DNA of 64,000 bases from Streptomyces pseudovenezuelae (GTDB lineage: Bacteria; Actinomycetota; Actinomycetes; Streptomycetales; Streptomycetaceae), in NCBI RefSeq assembly GCF_029892565.1, contig NZ_JARXVH010000002.1, positions 846,501 to 910,500 on the forward strand, given 5' to 3'. The notes under the pieces were generated by a model. The model was given only the letters and a program-made list of their open reading frames with translations, did not search any database and was not told the DNA's origin. Below are positions 26,522 through 34,005 of the stretch, in pieces. The first letter of the stretch is position 1, and each line of letters begins with the position of its first letter. Made by a program: the position numbers and the translations under genes.

Positions 26522-26890
26522 TGCCAACCTGCACGACAGAGTCAGGCCCTGATCCCGCTGATGCGCGGCATCCCGCCGATCCGCTCCCGTTACGGACCAA
26601 GGGGCCGTCGCCCGGCCAAGCTGCACGCGGACCAGGGCTACGACTTCGACCACCTGCGAGGCTGGCTGCGCCGTCGGCAGATCGTGCCGCGCATTGCCCG
26701 CCGCGGCATCGAGCCGTCCGGCCGCTTGGGACGGCACCACCTGGTGGTCGAGCGGACGATGTCCTGGCTGAACGGCTGCCGCCGCCTGCACCGCCGCTAC
26801 GAGCGCAAGGCTGAACACTTCCTCGCCTTCGTCGGTATCGCCAGCACCCTCATCTGCTGTCGCCGCACCATCATTGAGCCGACCCGGTAG
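26522..26890 (+). pseudogene. IS5-family transposase, C-terminal remnant
   Basis: An open frame of about 122 codons with no start and a stop at 26888-26890. It contains the C-terminal half of a DDE transposase of the IS5 group common in Streptomyces: SQALIPLMRGIPPIRSR, KLHADQGYDFDHLRGWLRRR (second catalytic Asp), and LGRHHLVVERTMSWLNGCRR with the catalytic Glu, then RYERKAEHFLAFVGIAS. The N-terminal half with the first Asp is missing, so it cannot transpose. No clear terminal inverted repeats could be paired. It marks the left side of a decayed region. Confidence 0.8.
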
Positions 26891-26976
26891 GCGTAGCCTC
26901 GTGGTAATGAGAACGGCCGCCCAGTTGGCCGGGATGACCAGGCCGGACCACTTCTGATCAGTGGCAGGGGCTGGCC

Positions 26977-27567
26977 GTGTTGGATGGGCCCATGAGCCAG
27001 ACAGCTGCCCTGCGCTTGCGGCAGGCCATCGCCCGGACCGAAGACGCAACGCGAGAACGTATCCCCATCGGGCGCCGCCCAGAGGAGGCCGACGATCTGC
27101 TGGGCACCTTCGCCACCGACGGGGCGCTGGGCTTCGACCCTTTCCCCTTCCTCCAAGCGATCCATGAAGCCGGCTCGCGCGCGGTAGTCATCGGTCAGGT
27201 CGCAGGCATCATGCACGGCTCCACCGAACTGACCGGGGACCTCGACCTGCTCTGGGACGGCACCCCTGACGAGGCGCACGCCCTGCGCGACGCCCTGGCC
27301 TCATGCGAGTGCACCGAACTGCCCGACCTCGACCGCTCACAGGTGGGGTACCGGGTCACCGGTGCCAGTGGAGACCTGTGCACTCCCGCCCTGCCCTGGG
27401 GCGCCATGGATGTCACCCCCTGCCTGGCCTCGGCCGAGACCACCCGTGACCCCGCGGGATTCACCATCCGCTACGCCGCACTCGACGATCTGATCCGCAT
27501 GCGGCGGGCCCTCGGCCGCCCGAAGGACCACCGTCGCGCAGACGAACTCGCGCGGCTACGCACCTGA
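26977..27567 (+). CDS. Nucleotidyltransferase-fold protein (AbiEii/MNT-like), hypothetical
   Basis: A 196-residue soluble protein. The stretch RAVVIGQVAGIMHGSTELTGDLDLLW carries a nucleotidyltransferase-like G-x-G(S)...D-x-D pattern: the usual hG[GS]xAxxxHG-(S/T)R-x-TxDhD motif appears with Gln in the first GG position and the acidic pair in GDLDLLWDG. The tail AALDDLIRMRRALGRPKDHRRADELARL is the helix seen at the end of many minimal nucleotidyltransferases. Such proteins occur as toxins, antitoxin partners or antibiotic-modifying enzymes; no partner gene is visible next to it. GTG 26977 is the longest start; ATG 26992 is also good. It lies just downstream of the transposase remnant, consistent with acquisition. 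Confidence 0.6.
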   Translation: MLDGPMSQTAALRLRQAIARTEDATRERIPIGRRPEEADDLLGTFATDGALGFDPFPFLQAIHEAGSRAVVIGQVAGIMHGSTELTGDLDLLWDGTPDEAHALRDALASCECTELPDLDRSQVGYRVTGASGDLCTPALPWGAMDVTPCLASAETTRDPAGFTIRYAALDDLIRMRRALGRPKDHRRADELARLRT

Positions 27568-27686
27568 CTCGGTATGTCCAGCGCTCACCGTCGTTTCCCG
27601 TGACCGGTCGTGCTCCCGGGACATCGTCGGCGTCATCCACTCTCGCCATACCTCCAACTGTGACGACGTCTAATAGGACTTGAGTC

Positions 27687-27735
27687 AAGAAATAAGAAGG
27701 CGCCCGCATCCACAGCGGGGGCGTTCATCCTTCTT
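27687..27735 (-). terminator. Rho-independent-type terminator for the Lsr2 remnant
   Basis: On the minus strand CGCCCCCGC, a 7-nt loop and GCGGGCG form a GC-rich stem at about 27701-27723, flanked by CCTTCTT/AAGAAGG arms and followed by the T-rich CTTCTTATTTCTT. It lies directly behind the broken Lsr2 gene and is read in the same direction, so it probably terminated that gene. Confidence 0.6.
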
Positions 27736-27744
27736 GAAGGAAGA

Positions 27745-27990
27745 GCTAGGCCCTTTGCCTTTGCGTTCGCCTCCTTGATCTCCGCCGGGACACGGCCGCG
27801 GTCGTTCACCTCGTAGCCGTTCTCCTTGGCCCTGCGCGAATCAGGGAAGCCAACGCGCTACGGAGTTTTGCCGCGTTCTTCTCGTTCAAGTCGATCTCGT
27901 ACGTCTTGCCGTCGAGACCGAACACGATCGTCTCGGACGCCTTGGATCCGTCGAGGTCATCCAGCAGCTGATGTAGGTCGCGGCTCGTGG
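27745..27990 (-). pseudogene. Lsr2-like nucleoid protein gene, frameshifted and shortened
   Basis: Two pieces of an Lsr2-type xenogeneic silencer lie in different minus-strand frames. The upstream piece reads LLDDLDGSKASETIVFGLDG then KTYEIDLNEKNAAKLRSALA, the N-terminal dimerisation domain. The downstream piece reads RAKENGYEVNDRGRVPAEIK and EANAKAK, the C-terminal DNA-binding domain with its RGRVPAEI (the family R-G-R AT-hook-like loop). The linker of about 20 residues between domains is missing and the frame changes near 27830. The start and natural stop are also lost. Intact Lsr2 of about 105-110 residues silences AT-rich foreign DNA. A second Lsr2 copy of this type is common on Streptomyces chromosomes and mobile elements, so this may be a decayed accessory copy. 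Confidence 0.7.
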
Positions 27991-28070
27991 GGAGCCCAGG
28001 ATGCCGGATCCCATGTTGTTCGTGACGTAGTTGATCTTCATGTGCCGATCGAGGTCCATGGGCATCCGAG

Positions 28071-28646
28071 GTGAGCGGCCATTCTCTCCCTGTGGAATCG
28101 GAGGGCGAGGCGCCCAGAGGGCCGCACGCCGAGTGGCTCCTGGTCATCGCCGTTGTCCTCGGACGTGCGGCGTCAGCGGCCGGTCGACCCATTTGGCTCC
28201 GGGAGATGGGTCTTCGACCAGGCCGCAAGCACGGGTTCACCGGCTACATCGAGGCAGCCTGCGGGATGCAGGCCGCCGACAACGGCTTCGCCGACGTCCT
28301 GACCATGACTTTCCTCACCGCCAAGGCCATGGAGAAGCGCCGGAACGAGGCGTACGAGGGGATGGTGGAGCTCATCGGCCGCGCCAAAGCCGCGGGCCGG
28401 CTGCGCGAGGACTTCGACCCCTCCGATCTGGTGCTGCTGCACATGGCCAACCTCGGCGTCGTCCACGCCTGCGGCGACGCCGCTCCCGACGCCTGGCGAC
28501 GCGTAGTCGCTCTAATGATCCAGTCCTTTGAGACCCCGGCTCGGGCCCCTCTCCCCGCGTCGCCCGCGCACGACGACCTCTACAAGGCCATGCTCCGCAC
28601 CGCCCCTACGGGCGACGCCGCGCCGAAGCCGGAGCAGAACAGCTGA
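28071..28646 (+). pseudogene. TetR-family regulator fragment, ligand domain only
   Basis: The 191-residue frame from ATG 28071 carries, from about residue 52 on, the C-terminal ligand domain of an SbtR-like TetR regulator: FTGYIEAACGMQAADNGFAD, VLTMTFLTAKAMEKRRNEAY, RAKAAGRLREDFDPSDLVLL and PDAWRRVVALMIQSF. The helix-turn-helix domain of about 50 residues that should precede it is absent. The first 50 residues look like unrelated sequence read through. It is therefore a beheaded regulator without DNA binding, or a pseudogene. It sits between the broken Lsr2 and the beheaded glycosidase. Confidence 0.7.
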
Positions 28647-29324
28647 CCCGATGGGCCGCGGCGGCCTGTCCGCGCTCTCCGTACCGTTAGAGGGGACGCG
28701 CCGCAGCGCGTCTGGGGCTTCGGCTTCAGCGACGACGCCCGCCCGTTCGGCGCCGCCGAGTGCCTCGATGTCGTCAACTGGTTCAAGCAGCAGGGCTGTT
28801 ACGTCCTCGGAGGCGTCCCCACCCGCTGGCGCACCGGCACGGAGGACTCACGGTCCGGCTTCGCCGACGTCTGCCACGCCTTCCACATGCTGTCCCCCTG
28901 GATGGTCGGTCGCATCGGCACCGCCGCGGACTCCGACTCCTTCCGCCAGAACGTCAACCAGCCCGACCTCGCCGACTGCGCCGCCCACGGCATCGACTAC
29001 CAGCCCTGTGTCCTCACCGGCGACCTGCAAGAACGCCAGCGCGCCCACGGCGACTTCATGTGGCGGCAGCTCTACAACATGGTCGGCCTCGGCGCCCAGG
29101 GCATCTACATCTCCATGTTCGACGAGTTCAACGAGGCCAACCAGATCGCGAATACCGCCGAAACCGCGGCCGACGTGCCCGCCGGGTCGGGCATCTACGC
29201 CCTCGACGAGGACGGCACCTCCTGCTCCGCGGACTACTACCTCCGCCTGACCGGAGACGGCTGCCGCATGCTCAAGGGCCAGATCACCCTGACTCCCCAA
29301 CTCCCCACACCTGTCCGGGTCTGA
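28647..29324 (+). pseudogene. GH71/99-like glycosidase, 5'-truncated remnant
   Basis: A frame of about 225 codons opening right after an in-frame stop (28644) and without a convincing start. From about 28690 it reads APQRVWGFGFSDDARPFGAA, CYVLGGVPTRWRTGTEDS, SPWMVGRIGTAADSD, QLYNMVGLGAQGIYISMFDE and DGTSCSADYYLRLTGDGCRM. This matches, from memory, the C-terminal half of secreted Streptomyces proteins annotated as GH71/99-like or xylosidase/arabinosidase. Full-length members are about twice as long and begin with a signal peptide, both lost here. The surviving part has no internal stop, suggesting recent truncation. Confidence 0.65.
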
Positions 29325-29418
29325 GAGATCAGGCCTGACCCCGCTGAGGCCGGCGGGCCCTGTCACTGGACGATCCAGGTAACCTGCGACCGAGTCGTCA
29401 CGGGGGAGTTGTCACCGC

Positions 29419-30536
29419 ATGAGTACGCCACCTTCGGAATCGGCATCCGCAACGGATCAGACCGAGGGGCGGTCCGTCCGGATCGGCGCTCTCGTTCCGC
29501 TCACTCGGCCCGGCTGGGCCGAGGCGGGCCGGCATCTGCTCGCCGGTCTCGAACTGGCCGTCGGCGAGGTCAATGACGCCGGCGGGATCGCCGGAAGGCC
29601 GCTCGAACTGGTGGTGCGGGACACCGCGGCGGATCCGCAGCGGGCGACGGCGGCCGTGGACGAACTGGCTCGCCTGGGCGTGGCGGCCCTGGCGGGGAGT
29701 ATCACAGCGTCGTCGCTCGCGCCGCCGCCGCACGGGCCGACGCCCTCCGCCTGCCGTTCCTGTGCTCGTCCGCGGTCCTCGACACCCTCACCGAACAGCC
29801 CACGGAATGGGTCGCGCGCCTGGCCCCGCCACAGTCCCGCGGCTGGCAGGTCTACGCGGACTTCCTCCTCGGCGCGGGCCACAACCGCATCGCCGTGGCA
29901 GCCCAACCGAGCGTCTACTGGGCGTCCGGCATCCGCATTCTGCGCAACCACCTCGCTCCACGCGGCGGCACCGTCGTAGAACTCGACATGAGTGTCCTCA
30001 CCCCGGCGGCGGTCGGCGACCAACTCGTCGACAAGGGCGCGACCGCCCTCCTTCTTCTGACCGGCCACCCGGAGCCGGCCGTGTCGATCGTCAAGGCGGT
30101 CCGCCTCGACCAGCGCCTCGCCAAAGTCATGATCGGTGCTCCGGCCGGACAACCGGAGTTCTCCGAGTGGGCCAGGCTGTTGGGCGACGACGGCGCCGCG
30201 GTCCCGTTCTTGCGCTACCTGCCCGAGTCGCTCAGCCCTCTCGGCGCACGAGTCGAGAAGGTCCTGGGCGAGCGGCTGGGCCAAGCGCCCTCCTTCGTCG
30301 CCTTCGAGGGCTACGACACGATCGCCGTCCTCGCCGAGTCGCTGCGTTCGCACGGCGCGGACCGGACGCGCATCGCCGGATCCTGGCCGCGCGTCACAGT
30401 CGAAGGCACCCGCGGACAGATCCGGTTCTCCCGCACGGCAGGCATCAGCGTGTGGCAATGGACCTCGGCGCCGGTCCAAGTCGTTGACCGCGATCCGGCG
30501 GCACCTGATCGTTTTCGCGTCCCTCACGCCGACTGA
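29419..30536 (+). pseudogene. ABC-type substrate-binding protein (Peripla_BP_6-like) with one-base frameshift
   Basis: Two frames join into one 372-residue protein. The first (from ATG 29419) reads VRIGALVPLTRPGWAEAGRH, LAVGEVNDAGGIAGRPLELV and ends sense at about ...VAALAG near 29697. The second continues EYHSVVARAAAARADALRLP, VLDTLTEQPTEWVARLAPPQ, GHNRIAVAAQPSVYW, MIGAPAGQPEFSEWARLLG and FVAFEGYDTIAVLAESLRS to the stop at 30536. The switch lies in GGCGGGGAG at 29691-29699: one missing G would restore the frame. This is a branched-chain-amino-acid-type receptor fold without signal peptide. It is either a recent pseudogene or a base-calling error in a G run. There are no transporter genes beside it. 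Confidence 0.75.
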
Positions 30537-30625
30537 GCGAACGCGGAAGTCTGACTTGCCGGTACCCGGGGCCGGCTGGAGAACTGACGTCGATCGAGGA
30601 AGGGCAGTTGTTCTCATCCCACTGA

Positions 30626-30952
30626 CACGACCTCGCACACTGGCGCAACGAGTCCGGGCAGCCGCATCCCTCACCAGAGGCCCCGGAACCGCCAAGTCTG
30701 GCGCCCAGCGAAGCCACTTACCTGATCCACACGGAGTACCGCCACCCTCTTCTTGTCCTGGCGGACTCGGCAACTTTCGCCTCGCCCGAATGCCCGCTCC
30801 TCGTGCTGGACCTGCGGGGTGAGCAAGGGCGTTGTGTCCGCGTCGTGGCAGCCGAGCTGTGGAGCATCGAGAACAATCTCTCGGGCGCGAACATGGACTT
30901 CGAGGAGTTCGCCGATGCCGTCGACGACGACGGCGTGTTCCGAGGCTTTTGA
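30626..30952 (+). pseudogene. DUF6924-like C-terminal fragment
   Basis: A frame opening after the stop at 30623-30625 and ending at 30952, without a clear start codon. It reads YRHPLLVLADSATFASPECP, LLVLDLRGEQGRCVRVVAAE and LWSIENNLSGANMDFEEFAD ending DGVFRGF, which I recognise as the C-terminal part of DUF6924 proteins, small actinobacterial proteins of unknown function. The N-terminal half is replaced by proline-rich sequence. It is probably another decayed gene of this region. Confidence 0.5.
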
Positions 30953-30957
30953 TTGCG

Positions 30958-31056
30958 TCAGCGAAGGTAGCGGTGCGCGGCGTTGCTGTGGTGGGAGGAG
31001 TTGGCCAGGGTGAACTGCTGTAGCGGGTGGAAGTGCGCCTCGGTGGGGTTGGTCCA
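30958..31056 (-). mobile_element. Transposase tail remnant (IS630-like)
   Basis: On the minus strand about 33 codons read SWTNPTEAHFHPLQQFTLAN SSHH and end with a stop at 30958-30960. This resembles the conserved C-terminal stretch of IS630-type transposases (SWxNPIEAHFGPLxxFTxxNS, including the third acidic catalytic residue in the E of PTEAHF). Nothing else of the element is visible. It is a small scar at the right end of the decayed stretch. Confidence 0.5.
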
Positions 31057-31121
31057 GGAGGCTTAGGCCGGTGTGAAACACAGCTCGACCTTGTGCTTTC
31101 GTTGTGGACCTGCCCGCCGCG

Positions 31122-32162
31122 TTAGGCCGAGTCGCGCACGACGAGTTCCGGGTCGAAGACGACCGACGTCGCCTCGGTGCGTACGCCGTGGATGTGCTCG
31201 TCGAGCAGGCGGGCCATCTCCGTCGCCATCTCCTCGACCGGCTGGCGGATCGTGGTCAGCCGGGGCCGGCAGGTCACCGCGATGCTGGAGTCGTCGAAGC
31301 CGATGACAGCGACGTCCTCGGGCACCCGGCGTCCGCGCTCCCGCGCGGCCTGGCAGGCGCCCTGCGCCATGAGGTCGTTGGCGGCGAACACGCCGTCCGT
31401 GTCGGGGTGGCGGGCCAGCAGGTCCGACATGGCCGCGAGACCGCTGTCCAGGGTGAACCCGCCCTCGGCGACCGGGACTTGGGGGTGACCGTGGTGGGCG
31501 AGCGTGTCCCGGAACCCGGCGAGCCGCTCCTGGCTCGCTGCCACGTCCAGGGGGCCGCAGACCGTGGCGGGTCGGCGGCAGCCGCGTGCGAGGAGATGCT
31601 CCGCGGCGAGGCGCCCGCCGTCCCGGTGCGCCAGGTCCACGTAGCTGAGCGGGACCGAACGGGAGGGACGGGCGAAGAGCACCGCGGGAAGGCGGGCCTC
31701 GGCGAGGAGTGCGGGCAACGGGTCGTCCGCGTGCGTGGAGACCACGAGGGCGCCGTCGGCGCGGCCCTGGCGCAGGTAGGTCAGCACCTCCTCCCGCGCC
31801 TCGGTCGACTCGGCGAACATCAGGACGGGGTGCATCGAGCGGGGGCGCAGGAAGCCGACGATTCCGCCGACGACCCGTCCGAAGAAGGGGTCCGCGAACA
31901 CCCGTGTGGCGAAGGCGTTCTGGCCGGCGTCCGTGATGTCCCCGGCGCCGGACACCACCAGGGCGACGGTCTCGGCCCGCCGGGTCACCAGTGAGCGGGC
32001 GGCCCTGTTGGGCGCGTAACCCGTCCGCTCGATGGCCCGGCGGACCACTTCCTGTATCTCCGGATCCACGTTGCGGATGCCGTTGACGACCCGGGACACG
32101 GTCGCCCGGGAGACACCGGCCTCCCGGGCGACATCCTCCAGCGTCGGGGTCCGTCTGCTCAT
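31122..32162 (-). CDS. LacI-family transcriptional repressor
   Basis: 346 residues on the minus strand. The N-terminal helix-turn-helix reads TLEDVAREAGVSRATVSRVV with hinge sequence YAPNRAARSL, followed by a periplasmic-binding-protein-like sensor domain (VALVVSGAG, VVGGIVGFL, DGALVVSTH, DGVFAANDLMAQGA, AVIGFDDSSIAV). It should bind a sugar and release its operator. A 10-bp palindrome AGAGCGCTCT lies 36 nt upstream of its start and larger versions lie before the two neighbouring secreted-enzyme transcription units, so this gene is likely autoregulated and represses them. The relation is similar in logic to CebR/BxlR regulation in Streptomyces. The inducer is likely a breakdown product of the polymer the enzymes attack. 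Confidence 0.92.
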   Translation of the reverse strand: MSRRTPTLEDVAREAGVSRATVSRVVNGIRNVDPEIQEVVRRAIERTGYAPNRAARSLVTRRAETVALVVSGAGDITDAGQNAFATRVFADPFFGRVVGGIVGFLRPRSMHPVLMFAESTEAREEVLTYLRQGRADGALVVSTHADDPLPALLAEARLPAVLFARPSRSVPLSYVDLAHRDGGRLAAEHLLARGCRRPATVCGPLDVAASQERLAGFRDTLAHHGHPQVPVAEGGFTLDSGLAAMSDLLARHPDTDGVFAANDLMAQGACQAARERGRRVPEDVAVIGFDDSSIAVTCRPRLTTIRQPVEEMATEMARLLDEHIHGVRTEATSVVFDPELVVRDSA

Positions 32163-32197
32163 GCAGGCACCCTAACGGACCTGCGTGATCAGGCAAT

Positions 32198-32207
32198 AGA
32201 GCGCTCT
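32198..32207. promoter_or_regulatory. Probable LacI operator before the repressor gene
   Basis: Perfect 10-bp palindrome AGAGCGCTCT, 36 nt upstream of the LacI ATG. The same core is found in longer palindromes at 35202 and 36894. Half of it is shared with the hairpin at 32204-32236, so it may be partly fortuitous. Confidence 0.55.
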
Positions 32208-32236
32208 CCCGGAGCGGGCCGTACGCTCCGGGAGAG
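32204..32236 (-). terminator. Hairpin terminator behind the discoidin glycosidase
   Basis: Perfect 13-bp inverted repeat: CTCTCCCGGAGCG at 32204-32216 and its complement at 32224-32236, loop of 7 nt. It starts 9 nt after the stop codon of the minus-strand glycosidase gene, without an obvious U-tract, as is common in Streptomyces. The repressor promoter must lie between or over it. Confidence 0.75.
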
Positions 32237-32245
32237 GTCCGTGTG

Positions 32246-33994
32246 TCAGGCGTACACGCCGAACTCGTACAGCGAGTACCCCCAACCGGTGCCCCGCGCC
32301 GTGCCGTTGACGCGGACGTAGCGGCCGGTCCCGGTGACGTCGAAGTCGTCGATCCCGCCGTTGCCGTCGGTCACGGTGCGCACGGTCTGCCAGTTCTGGC
32401 CGTCGTCGGAGGTCTGGACGGTGTAGGCCTTGGCGTACGAGGCCTCCCAGGACAGCTGGACGTGCCGGAAGGTGGTGCGGGTACCGAGGTCGACCTGGAG
32501 CCACTGGGGGTCGCTCCAGTCACTGGCCCAGCGGGTGGCCTGGTCGCCGTCCACCGCGTTGGCGGCCGGGCACGGGCAGTCACCGTAACTCGCCTGGTAG
32601 GACGAGGCGTTGGCCGGTTTACCCCGTGCCACATTGGTGCCGGACGGCACCGGCGGGACGACCCGGATGGAGCGGGTCTCGACGCCGACGTTGCCCCGGC
32701 CGTCCGTCGCCTTGACGTAGACCTTCCAGACGCCCGGGCGGTCGGGTGCGGTGACCTTGAGGCGACCGCCGCCGAGGTCGGTGGAGGGCAGCGGAGCCAG
32801 GTTCTTGCTCTGGTCGATGTAGTTGCTGTTGTCGAGGACCTCGTAGGAGATCCCGTCACCGTCGGGGTCGGTGGCCCGCACGGACAGGACGAGGTCGCGT
32901 CCGGCCTGCACCTGGCCCGCGCCGCCCTCCACGGCCAGGTCGGAGATGACGGGCGGGGTGTTGTCATGGCTGGTGTCGCCGCCGTAGGCCCTCTTCACCG
33001 CGTAGTACGACAGGCGTTTTTGGCCGGCGGGCAGCAGGTTGAACCAGATGCCGCCGAAGTCGTACTCGGTGCCGTAGTGGAACATCGTGGCGCCGAGCGC
33101 GACCCCCGTGTGCCCGGTGACGCAGTTCCAGGCGCGGGTGTAACCGTCGGCCTTGGCCTGGTCGGAGGGCTCCAGCGGAACGCCGTTGGCGTCGTCGGGG
33201 ACCTCCCACTCGCCGGCGGGACCGGTCTCGGTGACGATGTAGGGCTTGGTGTAACCCCCTTGCTGCCAGGCGGACTTGATGTCGCAGACCGCGTTGTAGG
33301 AGTTCACGGCGTACAGGTCGAGATCCGGCGCGTTCCTCTTGTAGTAAGGCCAGGCGCCGACCCAGGCGTCGGTGGACGTGACCGGGTGGTTGGGGTCGAC
33401 GGCGTGGATCTTCTTGGTGATGTCGTTGACGAGGGTGGTGTAGGCGTCGCGCTGTCTTTCCAACTCATCGCCGCTGTAACAGTTCTGCAGCCCGAGGACC
33501 GACTCGTTGCCGACGTCCCACATGAGCACGCCGGGGTTGTCCTTGTAGGTCTGCACCCACTTGGGGAACTCGTCGAGCATCTGGTTCTTGTAGGCGGTGT
33601 CGGTCAGGTAGTTGACGCAGCCACCGCTGCCGGGTCCGCCGCCCGGCTGGAGCCAGAAGCCCGCGACGACCTTGATTCCATGGGCGGCCGCGGAGTCGAA
33701 CAGCGGCTTGCTGCCGGCGTCGGTGCCCCAGGTGCGGATCGTGTTGACGCCCATGGACTGGAGGTCCGGCAGGTACTTCTCGGCGTCCGCGACACTCGGG
33801 CCCCAGGTCAGGCCCTTGACCTGGTACGGCTGCCCGTCCACCGTCAGCTGCCAGGCGCCCTGGCCGCCGGTGACCTTGACGACGCTGCCCGCGGCGTGGG
33901 CCTGGGCGGCGGGCAGGGCGGCGAAGAGGCCGGCCGCCAGCACGCCGGCGGTGAGGGGGGCCGCGATACGGCGGGTGCGGAGTCGTGGGGTCAT
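32246..33994 (-). CDS. Secreted glycosidase (GH2/GH5-like barrel) with Ig-like and discoidin (F5/8C) domains
   Basis: 582 residues from ATG 33994; the frame extends further upstream but only this start precedes a signal peptide (TRRIAAPLTAGVLAAGLFAA, cleavage near AHA, residue 34). The catalytic TIM barrel has SMGVNTIRTWGTDAGSKPLF, acid/base candidate Glu164 in MWDVGNES and nucleophile candidate Glu256 in VTETGPAGEW. An Ig-like module (about 325-430, PPVISDLAVEGGAG) and a C-terminal discoidin domain (NVARGKPANASSYQ to the end, about 445-582) likely bind carbohydrate. The barrel looks like the GH2-clan/GH5 architecture often annotated glycosyl hydrolase; glucan or glucosamine polymer are both possible targets. 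It starts 11 nt after the DUF1996 gene, probably in one operon under the operator at 35202. Confidence 0.87.
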   Translation of the reverse strand: MTPRLRTRRIAAPLTAGVLAAGLFAALPAAQAHAAGSVVKVTGGQGAWQLTVDGQPYQVKGLTWGPSVADAEKYLPDLQSMGVNTIRTWGTDAGSKPLFDSAAAHGIKVVAGFWLQPGGGPGSGGCVNYLTDTAYKNQMLDEFPKWVQTYKDNPGVLMWDVGNESVLGLQNCYSGDELERQRDAYTTLVNDITKKIHAVDPNHPVTSTDAWVGAWPYYKRNAPDLDLYAVNSYNAVCDIKSAWQQGGYTKPYIVTETGPAGEWEVPDDANGVPLEPSDQAKADGYTRAWNCVTGHTGVALGATMFHYGTEYDFGGIWFNLLPAGQKRLSYYAVKRAYGGDTSHDNTPPVISDLAVEGGAGQVQAGRDLVLSVRATDPDGDGISYEVLDNSNYIDQSKNLAPLPSTDLGGGRLKVTAPDRPGVWKVYVKATDGRGNVGVETRSIRVVPPVPSGTNVARGKPANASSYQASYGDCPCPAANAVDGDQATRWASDWSDPQWLQVDLGTRTTFRHVQLSWEASYAKAYTVQTSDDGQNWQTVRTVTDGNGGIDDFDVTGTGRYVRVNGTARGTGWGYSLYEFGVYA

Positions 33995-34005
33995 GCGCGG
34001 GCTCC

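Noticed and set aside
26951..26967. Palindrome-like CCACTTCTGATCAGTGG as an insertion-sequence end
   Set aside because: No matching copy at the other end of the IS5 remnant could be found, and the match is imperfect.
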